Origin: Zygnema cylindricum
Taxonomy: Eukaryota; Streptophyta; Zygnematophyceae; Zygnematales; Zygnemataceae
Reading direction: 5' to 3'
NCBI GenBank assembly: GCA_037447655.1
Contig: JBBHKE010001389.1
Span: forward strand, 62,001-126,000
Length of the DNA: 64,000 nt
Position numbers and translations under genes: made by a program. The notes below the pieces were generated by a model that had not been told where the DNA came from, did no database searches, and worked only from the letters and a program-made list of their open reading frames with translations. Below, one piece after another: positions 22,091-33,939 of this stretch. Numbering within the stretch: position 1 is the stretch's first letter; each line of letters begins with the position of its first letter.

Positions 22091-23520
22091 ATTCACCAAA
22101 AGACCTCTTATAGTACCTTCACAAATGGTCAACTTTGACCTACTGACATTTAGTCCCTATTAGCCACTCATGGCTGCAAAGACTGCTCACTTAGGGGAAA
22201 CACTTAGCACCCTAACAGCATTTTATATGCGAATTTTAACTAGGCACTTCACACCATGGACACAAAGATGGTCACAAATTCTTTTTTTTCTTACTTGGTG
22301 CACTCATATAGGTTGTATCTAAATTGGTTGAGTCGTATTTTATACAAATATAGAAGGAGTCAGATCGCAGTTGGCTATAGAGGCGAAAAGAGCAAAGACG
22401 TATGAGTTTCTGCGTTAATAACTTCTAACTGATTAAATAAGAATGGATCGATAATAATGAAATGCATTAAAGGTAAGCTAGCGCAAGCTGTAACATACAC
22501 ACGAGAGAGCACACGCCAATGGAAGCCAATATTCCATTGAAATGTTTTCTTCCACAATTAACTTTTGCACTTTTCTCTCTTTAAAACACTTAAAGGTAAT
22601 ATTACATTCCGGACAACACTTCTTGACGTTTAGAGAAGGCGCAAATGCACGCTTATCAAAAAACGCCAACAAGATATAAAAAAAGTAGAGAAGTGATAGG
22701 AACGATTTGACACTCAAATTCACCAAGTGTCAAAGTTCAGCAGAGAAAAAACATAACAATGGAGGCATCGAAAAACGTTGCATCACATTTAACAGACATT
22801 GGCTGACATTTACTAAAAAGTAAATTTCACGCTAAAAAAACAAAAATTACAATTAATTCCATTGACGAGAACAATGTATATTTTGTCTAACGACCAAAAT
22901 TCCATTCAAACAGAGTAAAATTGTACTAATTTATTTGAACGGACGTACATTTACAAACGCAAAACCAAACAACACAAAATTGTCGCATCTTTAATGCGTG
23001 ACTTCCATTGACGGTTTTAGCAAATATACGGATAAGTTTACTCACTACGCGTGTCTTCTATGCCGTGTATTCCATTGCGTCGCTTGTAGCTCGCGTCAGT
23101 AAACCATATTTTATTTTTCGTGGCTCATTGTTGTTGGAACCACGTAGGTTAGTATTACATGCTGAAAACCAAAAAATGTCTTCGAAGGCAAAGTCTGAAC
23201 GCAATATCTGTACCGGCAGAGGTAATTAATGACTCGGCAGAGGTAATTAATGACTCGTACAGAGTGCATTATACTGTACTATGTGAAATTTAAAAACGAA
23301 ATGACAAAAAGGCGGCGGCAAACTTTGATGGTGGGAACGTGACGGGATAGTTTCGGCGGATTCGCATCCACCCTGGCGGAAGGCACATGGCCTACGCTAC
23401 CTGTATGCACCTAATCACTTGTTCATCATTAAATTTTTTTATCTTTCCAAAGTGCCCAATTTTACAGGTTCGGTGTGTGCAAAGTGTCCTATTTGAGAAC
23501 ATTTGCCACCCAATGAAAAG
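22091..23520. other. No gene recognised
   Basis: AT-rich DNA without a convincing frame or repeat on either strand. A short direct repeat 'ggcagaggtaattaatgact' lies at 23216-23253. Confidence 0.4.
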
Positions 23521-24067
23521 CTACATCGCGAATCGTTATTAGTGTGAATAACTTTAATTTGGGTTCTTATAATTTTGATTTTTTTTTATCAAATAGGATA
23601 TATGATTTTAATTTGTCCTTGACATTATTTAAGGTACCGTAAAAAATAGTGTAAGGCCCGAAAGTATAATAAAATATAAATAGTGTAGTGTACGGTCGAT
23701 TTCAGACCGTATATAAATGTACCTTTTAAAGTGAAAATTTACAAAAAATGAATTAAATCAGACACGCACGCATAGGAACGTGCTCTAAAAAAAACGGGAT
23801 TAGTCTGACGCGTAAACTAGTATGGCATGTACTGATATTTAAAATTCGCGACGGCATACAATTTTTTATATTTTGTACAATATCACATATTAATGTATAT
23901 AATCGTCTGGCGAATATTCCATGTTTGTTGTTCCCAAATTAGCATTAACGCCGAAATTAGAATACACATTTTTTTTGAAAAATTTCAAATTATTAATTAG
24001 CATCAAGTAAGGTAAATTTTCTTCAACACTACTGAAACTTTAACACTAATAACGATTTGCGGTGTAG
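23521..24067. mobile_element. Inverted-repeat DNA element, second copy type
   Basis: The left end CTACATCGCGAATCGTTATT and the right end (reverse complement CTACACCGCAAATCGTTATT) match over about 28 bases. The interior is about 490 bp and non-coding. The ends resemble those of the 13695-14210 element. No clear target duplication. Confidence 0.65.
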
Positions 24068-24409
24068 AGACGTGGTGTCTCGGATAAAAAAGGCCATGCA
24101 TTCGACGTTCAATTTCTACGCATTAACATTAAAGATTCTTTAGTAAAGTTGTTTTTCTTGAATTTAAAAAAAAAATGCTACGAACTTGTAAAAAACATAC
24201 GGCCTTCAGTAAACAAACCCACGTTTTTGCTAATGGAAGTATGGCCTAAATCGTACGTGAAACTACTGAAGCTTAATCGAGCAAAAAAATACCAACCGCT
24301 TAAATAAAGTAATTCCGGGCAAAATCGATTCTTCCAAAAATGTTTACATTCCCCATCTCATTTGTTGAAATTGATGTATTTTTTAGGTCTGTATTGGAAA
24401 AATAATAGA

Positions 24410-24512
24410 GTAGTTTAGCAAAGGCAGCTTGCTTCTCGCTCAAACTCTCTAGTGCACATAATTGTTGCAATCACTAAAGACTAGAGAGAGAGCTAGAGCC
24501 ATGGCTGTGTAT
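24410..24512 (-). repeat. SINE body remnant
   Basis: Read on the minus strand it contains 'agccatggctctagctc' and 'agtgattgcaacaat', the middle of the SINE family, but both the head and the 'gacctagaaaatac' end are lost. Confidence 0.5.
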
Positions 24513-24589
24513 AATGTTCAAGGAGATAGAGAATAGGCTAATACTTAGTTTGTGGTCATCCGGGACCACGTCTGTAATTATCTGACGTG

Positions 24590-25700
24590 TTTATACACGG
24601 TGTACTGTGACGTTACTTATCTTTAGTTTGTACAGAAGCGTGTTTTGTTTGATTAGTGTCTAAGTTCAGATTCTTTCTGTATGACATACCTTGACATATT
24701 CAGGTATCCTCCTTTCAGATAGTAGATATTATTGATGCATGGAAGGTATGTCTTCTTTGCTTAGTTAGAGTAATGAGTGGTTGCTAGCTCTTAGAAGAAT
24801 AGATCTTTTAGGTATAAATATAGGACTTAGCCATTTCAGAATTAGGAACTTGTTGTATCAAAATTATGCTGTGTCATTTTTGATATATTTGACTGAGAAT
24901 ATTTCTCAGATCTGTCTGGAGATTTCTGTGTAAATTTGCACTTGTGTTCCTTTGTGTATTATCTGCATTGTGTCAGATTTGTAGGCCATTTGGTTGCCTA
25001 ATTTTTTCTTTGGATGTGTTCCAAATTTGTGTGTATTTTTTTTTGAGCATCTGTGAGAGCTTCTTGCTTATCTGAATTCTGTGATAACTACTCCAGCATC
25101 ATCTTCATCTTCAGTTGGTGTAGTAGTCACAGAAGAACACATCTCCCATTGTACCTTCTTGTACTATATAGTGTTCTTATTAGACTAGGGTTTAGTAGTA
25201 GGTAGTCGTGAGTAGGCAGACTAAGACTTAGTGATGTTTAGGTACCTCTCTCTAAGAGAGCTTATAACTATAAAGATTACCTTTGTCCAGCCATAACTTA
25301 ATGCTCGAGTGAGCAAATTCAGTGATTCTTCTTGCTGCGGACTCAAGGAAGTCTAAGCTACACAGAGGTGTAGTCTGTTAGAGTCTTTGCGTGCAAGGGT
25401 GGAACTTATTCAGTGGTAAAGTCAAAGTGGGGAATATTGTCCAAAATACACATATTCAACCTTTGCATTCTGTGGTGGAACTGAGCACACAGAAGGTCTT
25501 TTTTTCACAGGGGTGAAGGTGTATTGGGGTTTTGATTGTCAAGGGATCATTCATTTGGGTTTATATCAACTTGGAGTTGGCACTATCTAGATTAGCTTCT
25601 TTTGGATCTGCGAATTCTGTGGGCAATGGAGCCCATAGAATTTTAGGTTATAGGCCCACCATCTAGGGTGCCTATGTTTGATGGAATAGACTTCACTTAT
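24590..25700 (+). mobile_element. Copia-B 5' LTR and first gag codons (plus strand)
   Basis: 25180-25630 aligns with the reverse complement of 47880-48350 ('gtagtaggtagt.gtgagtagg', 'ttgctgcggact', 'cttggagt.ggcactat'). It is followed by an ATG near 25628 reading MEPIEF, TAG, VIGP, SRVPMFDGIDFTY. The minus copy at 47870 has Gln at the TAG. The element is cut at 25700, exactly where the segmental repeat copy 2 begins. 24590-25130 may be further LTR or an older insertion; its start is uncertain. Confidence 0.6.
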
Positions 25701-25923
25701 TGTCGGCGCTTATTTCAATGGAAGCGGATCACAACTATGCAGGGGAGATAATATTTCAAGAAGACACCAGGTGTTATTAAAGACTCACACGTGTGTCGGT
25801 TTGACAGCGACATATTTCAAAATTTATTCGTTCAAGGCTTTGAATAATTATGTTTGCACACGGGCCAGTCTTGGGTGGGTTATTAATCTTTTTCCAAATC
25901 TAACTATTTGTATTCCCAAATAG
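25701..25923 (+). pseudogene. Terminal LysM-like exon, copy 2
   Basis: Same frame as copy 1: LIVGAYFNGSGSQLCRG, then VLLKTHTCVGLTATYF, FKALNNYVCTRASL and NLFPNLTICIPK, then TAG at 25921. The cysteines and stop position are conserved between copies while many other residues differ. That pattern suggests past selection on the protein, although I could not measure substitution rates. Its upstream exons are absent, replaced by a truncated copia-B end. It therefore cannot be expressed as it stands. Confidence 0.55.
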
Positions 25924-26603
25924 GGAGAGAATAAAACTCGAACAAGAATTATTGAAATTGTATTAAATCGATTTCAAAAAGTTGGCAAAAAAGTGGAAGA
26001 GGATGATGGTAGTGGGAGGATTAATTGCGTTGACGAGATCCAAAAAAATCCGATGAACTTAATTATGTCTAAAATTTTACAGGCCTGATTTTTTTGTAAG
26101 TAATGACAAATTTTCACTCTACCTTTTTTTTGGGAGCCGATAGTTATGTGTAAGAGTTCAGTATAATTTAGAGATTAGTAGTTGAGCGATTTAATAATAG
26201 GGTTCTCTATTACTAAAAAAGAATAAGAAAGCCAAAGGGCTTTGCCGACTACTTATTGTCTTCCTTTCCTACATTGTAATTACATTTCCTTCATATTTTA
26301 TTTGTTTGTTTTTTTTTTGCAAAGGTTTCTAATTTTTTGTTTGACTTCATATGAATTCGGGTACATAAAGTTTGTTTTCATTACTGTTATTGAAATTGTA
26401 AATTAGTAAGAATAGTCACTTTAAAGCTTAACCAATTCCACACAACACATCATACTCACAAAAAACTTCATCTAATTTAGATGTTTTTAACAGGATTATC
26501 ATTTTTTCTTTAGAACTGAGGTTTTGCACATTATTCTAGCCACCGGGGTCGAAATTGTCTTGCTTGATATTGTTTTGTTTGGCATTGCTTTCCTTGATAT
26601 TGT
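25701..26603 (+). repeat. Segmental repeat, copy 2 (left part)
   Basis: Homologous to 20116-21200. It continues after the copia-A insertion at 32750-33070. The last part (26550-26603) is the 'gatattgttttg' minisatellite. Confidence 0.8.
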
Positions 26604-27279
26604 TGTTAATATTTACAATGTTAGAATCTATATTTACGTAATGTTGGTTCTTAGTTAGTGTGGTATAGATTTTGTCGCGCGTCGGTTTTATTTTGTTTGA
26701 TTTAAAACATCGTGCGTCACTTTGTGGATTCAATTTTGTTTCGTTTGATTTAGTATTTCGTGCGTGTACGTTTCACGTGCACATGATTTGATTAGATTAG
26801 ATTTGATTTATTTTTGTTTCGTTTAAGTTCTAGTACCGTACGTCGAGAAGTATCGTTTCGCGCGACATACGTCTAGTTGTTTCGTTTCGCGTAAGTTAAG
26901 TTTGTCGTATATGACTGTCAGTTTGGTTTCTAGTAGTTTCACTTTGTCTTGTACCACATTAACGTCTAAGTACATTTAGACACTTCTAGAGTTAGTGTTC
27001 TAGATTGTTTCCACGACTTAGTTTAAAAAGCCATCGTGTGAGTTAGATTTAACAATTAGGAATCAATCAAGAGTCAATTATGGAGGGATGAATTAAGAGA
27101 AGTGTAATGTTTAAAGGTTGAGTTAATATGAGTTTATTTTGTTGAGTATTCAATTTCTCTCTATCTTGGATTATGCGCCTTTTGATGTGTTCTAATGTTT
27201 GATTTCATTTTAATATGGCTTCCACATTGAGACATTTACGTATTTGTGAGCGCATTCCGATTGACTCTTATTCCTATCA
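26604..27279 (+). repeat. Copia-A 5' LTR
   Basis: Begins TGTTAATATTTACAATG and ends CTTATTCCTATCA. Contains GTCGCGCGTCGG and repeated 'tcgtttcgcg' blocks. Aligns end to end with 32074-32749. Confidence 0.95.
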
Positions 27280-27281
27280 AT

Positions 27282-27293
27282 TGGTATCGGAGC
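27282..27293 (+). other. Primer-binding site for initiator tRNA-Met
   Basis: TGGTATCGGAGC lies two bases after the LTR end. It differs by one base from TGGTATCAGAGC, the complement of the plant initiator tRNA-Met 3' end used by many copia elements. Confidence 0.9.
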
Positions 27294-27353
27294 AGTGTTT
27301 ATTCCACTTAGATTTGAGTTAAGAATTGATTAAGAATTGAGAGTTTATGAGTT

Positions 27354-30300
27354 ATGGTGGAGGAATACCCCGCAAAGAAATAAGACATTGAAGTCACTTT
27401 TGGAGTTGGAGAATCGGAGAGGCTATCAATGGCGAAGGAGAGTCTCACAATTCAGTTTGATCCCACGACTATGGAGGAACTTTTCGAATTTCTAAAGGCA
27501 AAAAGAGAAGGACAATCTTTCGGTAAAACTCCTACCTTTGGGGACAATTCAGATGATGAGAGTTCTAAGAAGAGTAAAAAGGGCAAAATGAAAGTACCTT
27601 TTTATGATAGTGATGATGATGAGTCGAGTTCAGATGAAGAGTCAGATTATAAGGTGTCGTCTAAAACTATCATGCTTAATGGAAATAATTATCCTGTGTG
27701 GAAGAGATATATTCAAGGAACCTTTACTCCAAAGAAATTGTGGAAAATACTTACAAGGGAAGAGAAAAGACCATAAGATGAAAAAGGAAGGAAAAGGTGG
27801 GATACTAAAGATATGGCAGCTATGACTGCATTATTTCCGAGTAGTAGTAGTAGTTGGGTTCATGAGCATATGTTAACTCATGATAACGCTCATGCTTGTT
27901 AGACCCACCTACAAAATTTGTATGAGAAAGGATTCGCCACTAAATCTAATTATGTATTTCATGACTTTATTCAGTTTAGGATGAAAAGTAATGAGTCGAT
28001 TGATGATGCTCTAAAATGATTTAATGTTTTGATAGAGCAGTTGAATAGCGCAGGAAAGTTTCCTCCTGAAGATGAAAAAGTATTTGTGTTTCTGAATGGA
28101 TTGCCATCTAAGTTTGATGTTACAGTAGAAGTTATAAGATCTACGGAGAAACCCACTTTTGATTTTGCTATTAACCTTCTAAAAGGTGCAGAGAAGAGTA
28201 AAGAGAAAAATAGTAGAGGATTTGGAAATAGTAATGTAAACCTCACCGATACGTCTGTGGTATATTCTCTACGTGGTCGTGGAGGTAGAGGAAGGTTTAG
28301 ACCAAGAGGGGGTAGAAACAATATTCAGAATTCCGGATTTGGAAGAGGTTATAGCGATGAAGGTGATGTAAGTCATGTTACTTGTTATAAGTGTAATAAG
28401 GAAGGACATATGGCTACTAACTGTCCAGATAGGGAAAAGCAATGCAATATTTGTCAGAAATGGGGACATGTTAGTGCTCAGTGTTTTCAACGAAATGGAA
28501 GTGGATCATCTTACTACTCGGAAAGAGGAAGAAATCGAGGTGGACATCGAGGACGAGGTCGTGGAAGATTTGTACAATCACGTAAAGGAGGCCATCAAAC
28601 CCACTATACAGATTTTCATGACGACCATGGCGATAAGTCTCTAAACTTTTCTATGATAATGAAAGAAAATGGAAATGTTGCTATAAATTCTACAAATTCC
28701 GCATGTGGGAGTCAAAGTTATAAAGATTGGATAGTTGATTCTGGAGCTACTCATCATGTTTGTAGTGATCTTAGTTTGTTTACGGATTTGAGAAAGCTTA
28801 CAGTTCCTAAGACTATTACGGTTGCTAGTAGACATGTTGTTCCAATAGATACGGTGGGAACTGTCAGATTAGATTAACCTGTTAAGAATATGAATGGTCA
28901 AGTTGTTGTAAAGAAAGTGAATTTGAACAATACTTTGTATTTTCTTGATGAAGTTGTAAACCTTGTTAGTGTTCCACAAATACAAAGGAATGGTGGTAGA
29001 GTAATCTCTTTTGAAAATGGAAGAATAGTTTTCCAAGATAGAGAAGGAAATCAATTTGGAGAAGGTTATGTAACTGATTGTATGCAAAGTAAGTTAAAAT
29101 GGATTAGACCACAAAAAGATGAGAGTTCATTAATTTCAGTTAATGCTATAAGTTCTGAAAGAGGAGATCTAAGTTTATGGCATCATGGACTTTGTCATAC
29201 TTCTGAGTCTAATATAAAGAATATGATGAAAAGTGCAGCAGTAAGAGGATTAGAGTGTGTATCAGGAGAAAAAGTTCAAGGTTGTAATGGTTGTAGCATA
29301 GGGAAACAAATAAGAAAATCTCATCCTGTAAAAGAGGTGAAGTATAGAGCTACTGCTCCACTTGAGCTTGTTCATGTAGACTTATGTGGAGACGTCAAAC
29401 CATTAAGTCTAGGAGGACATAAATATATCTTTGAAATTGTGGATGATTATAGTCGAAAGAGTTGGGTATATTTGTTGAAACATAAGTCAGAAGAGTTATA
29501 TAAGTTTTAAGAATTTGTTGTAATGGATGAGAGAGAAACAGATAGAAAGTTAAAAGCAGTCAGATCAGAAAATGGAGGAGAATTTGTTGCTTTTAAAAGC
29601 TTTTGTCAGAAAAGAGGTATTTAGCAGCAATTTACGGCTGCATACTCACCTGAGTCTAATGGAGTTGCTGAGAGGAAGAGTAAGACACTTCAAGAGATGG
29701 TTAGAGCTATGTTGCATAGCACTAAACATAGTGTGAGGTTTTGGGGAGAAGTTGTTCTTACAGCAAAATACATTTGTAACAGAAGACTAACTTCGGTTTA
29801 TGGAGATAAGACGCCTGAAGAATTGTGGAGTGGTAGGATTCCATCTGTTTGACATTTGAGGATTTGGGGATGCCGCGCCACTGTCTACACCGAGAAAAGA
29901 TATCGAGCCGGAAAATTCAGTCCCTGATCATGGAGGGGTATCTTTGTTGGGTATAGTCAAAATTCAAGTCAATACAGGATTTTCAATCCCGCTACTCGAA
30001 CGGTTGTCGAATCGAGAAATGTGGAGTTTCACGAAGATTTGGCGAAAGCAATGGAGTTCACAAAAGATAAACAAAAAAGTTTAGATTTTGAGGAAGAGAG
30101 CAATTTGGAGGAGCTCAAAATTGATGATGAAAGTGACCAAGAGGAGGATGAAGAAATTCCATTGAAAAAGAAGAAATCTATTAAAGTTGGTAAGAAATCT
30201 GAATCTTCCCAATCTGATTTTGAAAGTATGAAAAGTGAGAGTGGAAGTCAAAGTTCTAAGTCTAGTGAAAGATCCCTTAGCAAACAAAAAAGTGAATGTA

Positions 30301-32030
30301 GTTTGCCATCTGTAAGTGAGAAGGGTGAAAGAAATGATGTTGTTGAAGAATAAGTTGTTGTTACGAGAAGTAATCGAGCGAATAAAGGAAAGGCTCCTGA
30401 GAGATTAACCCTTCATATGAATGCTAAAGATAAGTCGGTAAATTTTATTTCAGATGCTAGGTTAAATGAGTTTCTTTTATAGCAATTACTGAGTGAGCCT
30501 CTGAATGGGGATCCTAAGTCCTATTTAGAAGCTGTAGCATCAAGTGATTGGAATGAAAAGTGGAAGCCAGCTTTTGAGAAAGAACTTAAGTCTATTATTG
30601 ATAATGGAACATTTGAAGAAGTAGTTTTACCTGAGGGAAAGAAAGCTATTGATTGTTAATGGGTATTTAAGACTAAGACGGGTGCATCAGGTGAAATTAT
30701 CAAATATAAGGCAAGATTAGTTGGTAAAGGTTTTTAGCAGAAAGAAGGTATAGATTATACTGAAACATATGCACCTTTGGTTAAGTTTGATAGTTTAAGG
30801 ATGATTATTGCGATTGCTGCAAAGAGAAAGCATATCCACCAAATGGATGTGTAAACTGCTTTTCTACATGGAGAATTGGAAGAAGAAGTTTATATGAAGA
30901 TTTTAGAAGGAGTCTCGGGCAAACCTGGACATGTGTGGATGTTGAAGAAGTCGCTCTATGGACTTAAGCAAGCTCCAAGGACATGGTACACTCGTCTTCA
31001 TAAGGTACTTTTGGATTTTGGCTTTGTTCGTACGTTTTCAGATTTAGGTGTTTATGTGAAAGGAGGAGTTGATCAAATTATTTTTAGTGAGTATGTTGAT
31101 GATTTTATTATGATTTCAGAGAGTCTTGAAAGGATTCAAGAATTGAAATATTTTCTTAGTAAATTCTTCAAAGTTACAAATTTAGGAGAAGCTAAGTACA
31201 TTCTTGGTATTGAGGTGATTAGAGATGAGTTTGGTTCTTTGAAACTTAGTCAGAAACAATATTATAAATAAGTCTTAGCTCGATTCTCTATGTTGAATGC
31301 TAAGCCTTTAAGTACACCTTTGGATCCTAGAGTTCAGTTGAGTAAAGCAGAAAGTGAGCCAATAATTGATGTACCTTATAGAGAAGCCGTTGGTTGTTTG
31401 ATGTATCTTAGTGTTGGAACTAGACCAGATATTTCAGCTGTTGTTAGTATTGTGAGTAAATATTGTCAAGCACCTAAGAAGTGTCATTGGGAAAGTGTTA
31501 AAAGGATTTTTAGATATTTGGTAGGAACGTTAAGTTATGGTTTAGTTTATAAGGCAGATTCAGAGTTAGATTGTTTTGGATATTGCGATTCCGATTGGGG
31601 TGGAGACTTCGACACGGGAAAGTCAACATCCGGTTACGCTTTTGTTTTATGTGAAGGTGCGATTTCATGGAGTTCGAGACTTCAACCTACGGTGGCATTG
31701 AGTTCGACGGAGGCCGAATATATGACGGCTTGCCATGCTGCCAAAGCTTCAATTTGGTTAAGGGAGATGTTAAGTGAGTTGGGAATTATCATTAAGTGTA
31801 TGAGGTTATTTTCAGATAGTATGTCTTGCATTGCATTGGCTAAGAATCCAGTGTTTCATAAGAGGACTAAGCATATTAGGATTCAGTGGCATTTTGTGAG
31901 AGACTTAGTAAATGCTGGTGAGATTGAGTTCATTTTTGTACCAACGGGTGAAGAAGCAACGAACATGTTAACTAAAGCTGCTATGTATGATGTCTTTGTG
32001 AGAGGAAGGCCTAAGTTAGGATTATTTTGA
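27354..32030 (+). pseudogene. Copia-A gag-pol polyprotein, interrupted by stops
   Basis: A single reading frame runs from ATG 27354 (or 27429) to TGA 32028. Gag carries two CCHC knuckles (CYKCNKEGHMATNC and CNICQKWGHVSAQC, 28381-28485). The protease shows DSGATHHVC (about 28738). The pre-integrase zinc site uses HHGLCH ... CNGCSIGKQ. The integrase has HVDLCGD, VDDYSRKSW and SPESNGVAERK. RT has KARLVGKGF and YVDDFIMIS (31092). RNase H has YCDSDWGGD and LSSTEAEYM. No frameshift exists in about 1,560 codons, but stops lie at 27381, 27774, 27900, 28017, 28875, 29508, 29622, 29850, 29925, 30351, 30480, 30657, 30735, 30852 and 31269. All can be read as CAA, CAG or CGA with C changed to T (one, 27900, could also be a former Trp). 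Confidence 0.92.
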
Positions 32031-32059
32031 GTTTGGTTAAGATTTAGTATAGATTCAAC

Positions 32060-32073
32060 ATTGAGAGGGGAAT
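32060..32073 (+). other. Copia-A polypurine tract
   Basis: 'attgagaggggaat' directly abuts the 3' LTR and would prime plus-strand DNA synthesis. Confidence 0.85.
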
Positions 32074-32749
32074 TGTTAAGATTTACAATGTTAGAATCTA
32101 TTATTACGTAATGTTGGTTCGTAGTTAGTGTGGTATAGATTTTGTCGCGCGTCGGTTTCATTATGTTTGATTTAAAATTACGTGCGTCACTTTGTGGATT
32201 CGGTTTTGTTTCGTTTGATTTAGTATTTCGTGCCTGTACGTTTCACGTGCACATGATTTGATTAGATTAGATTTGATTTATTTTTGTTTCGTTTAAGTTC
32301 TAGTACCGTACGTCGAGAAGTATCGTTTCGCGCGACATACGTCTAGTTGTTTCGTTTCGCGTAAGTTAAGTTTGTCGTATATCACTGTCAGTTTGGTTTC
32401 TAGTAGTTTCACTTTGCCTTCTACCACATTAACGTCTAAGTACATTTAGACACTTCTAGAGTTAGTGTTCTAGATTGTTTCCACGACTTAGTTTAAAAAG
32501 CCATCGTGTGAGTTAGATTTAACAATTAGGAATCAATCAAGAGTCAATTATGGAGGGATGAATTAAGAGAAGTGTAATGTTTAAAGCTTGAGTTAATATG
32601 ATTTTATTTTGTTGAGTATTCAATTTTTCTCTATCTTGGATTATGCGCCTTTTGATGTGTTGTAATGTTTGATTTCATTTTAATATGGCTTCCGCATTGA
32701 GACATTTAAGTATTTGTGAGCGCATTCCGATTGACTCTTATTCTTATCA
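32074..32749 (+). repeat. Copia-A 3' LTR
   Basis: Begins TGTTAAGATTTACAATG and ends CTTATTCTTATCA, followed by the target duplication ATTGT. About 22 mismatches to the 5' LTR, more transversions than transitions by my count. Confidence 0.95.
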
Positions 32750-33070
32750 ATTGTTTTCCTCGATATTGTTTGTTTTAATATTGTTTCGCTCGATATTGTT
32801 TTGCCCAAAGTTGTTGTGCTCGATATTGTTATGCTCGATATACTTTTGCTCGATGTTATATCGCTCGATATTGTTTTGTCTAAGGTCGTTTTTCTCGAAA
32901 AAAGAATTCTCGGTTTTTTTTTGCTCAATATTGCCAGTTCTATTTTTGAAGACATTCTTTTTGAGAAACCTATCTTTTTTGTGCGTCCGACGTCCCCACG
33001 CATCGGATTGGCTCCACAGGATACTATTGCGCCCTAAGAGGGGGATTATGTTTCACTTGTATCATTGAGG
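32750..33070 (+). repeat. Segmental repeat copy 2 (right part) with 15-bp minisatellite
   Basis: Continues the array cut by copia-A: units 'gctcgatattgtttt' up to about 32965, then 'gagaaaccta' and 'cggattggctccac' as in copy 1 near 21250 and 21990. Confidence 0.8.
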
Positions 33071-33939
33071 ATTTAATTCCATATATTATTCTAATAGGCT
33101 ACACCTATTATGAACTTATTTATTAGGCAAAAAATGAAAAAGAAAAAAAAAACACGCAAAGTTATTCTTAACATTATTTTTATCCTTCTCCTACTCCACA
33201 TCCATCAGTATCCTTGTCGTTTTGTATCCGTTGTTAAATTCACTTCTCTTTTTTTTATACAAACCCACACTGTCGGTCGAAGTGGATCCATTTGTACTTT
33301 GACCAATCTTAAATGTCAAAAACCACTTATTTTGGGAACATTGTGGAATCTTCTCCCTCTGCTCTCCCTCTCCCTCTCCCTCTTTTTGTACCTTGACCGA
33401 TCTTTAATTTCGAAAACCACTTGTGCCACAATTCGAGGGATGACCAAATTGCAAAAAAAAAAATCGCCCGAAAAGCGTCCCTCAAAATCCGGGATCTGCC
33501 TCAAAAAAAAGAAAAAAAAATAATAATAAAAAACTGAAAAAAAGTAAAAACTGCAACGGAAATGCAATGCGATAGTATTCCTTTGGATACAGCATTTCAA
33601 AATCCGTCTCTTATCATTCTTAAACCTCCACCTTCTTCCCCCCTCTTCGCTCCTCCCTTCCGCCTCTTATCCACTCTTCCTCCCCCTCTCCCTCCCCATC
33701 CCCCGCCCTCTGTTCTCGTACCCACTCTTGCTCCCCTTTCTCCCTCTCCATCCCCTTTCCTTTCTTCTCTTATCCACTGCCTCTCCCCCTCTCCCTCCCC
33801 GTCAAAAATCTGGCGTCGGCCAATTCGGACAACTAAGAGAACTTAGGACCACGCACATCCGAACCGGGTGAAGAAACACAAATCCAATCTCAGAATTTTC
33901 ACAGAAGTAGGAATCGCAGACTTAGGAGAGGGAAAGAGG
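33071..33939. other. Low-complexity DNA, no gene
   Basis: A-rich stretches (33125-33155, 33450-33545) and CT-rich stretches (33350-33385, 33625-33800). A block 'ttgtaccttgaccgatctt' type repeats at 33290-33340 and 33385-33430. Confidence 0.5.

Larger units (their letters stand above)
26604..32749 (+). mobile_element. Complete copia-type LTR retrotransposon (copia-A)
   Basis: Two 676-bp LTRs, a primer-binding site, one long gag-pol frame, a polypurine tract and a perfect 5-bp target duplication ATTGT (26599-26603 and 32750-32754) define it fully. It inserted in a minisatellite. By my count the LTRs differ at about 22 positions with no indel (about 97% identity), so the insertion is moderately old. 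Domain order gag, protease, integrase, RT, RNase H is that of Ty1/copia. The reading frame carries about 15 internal stops, so it is not autonomous now. Confidence 0.95.

Noticed and set aside
27354-32030. Alternative genetic code (TAA/TAG = Gln)
   Set aside because: Normal CAA and CAG codons are abundant in the same frame, TGA stops occur at Arg positions, and family-G copies have stops at other residues. A mutational explanation is simpler.
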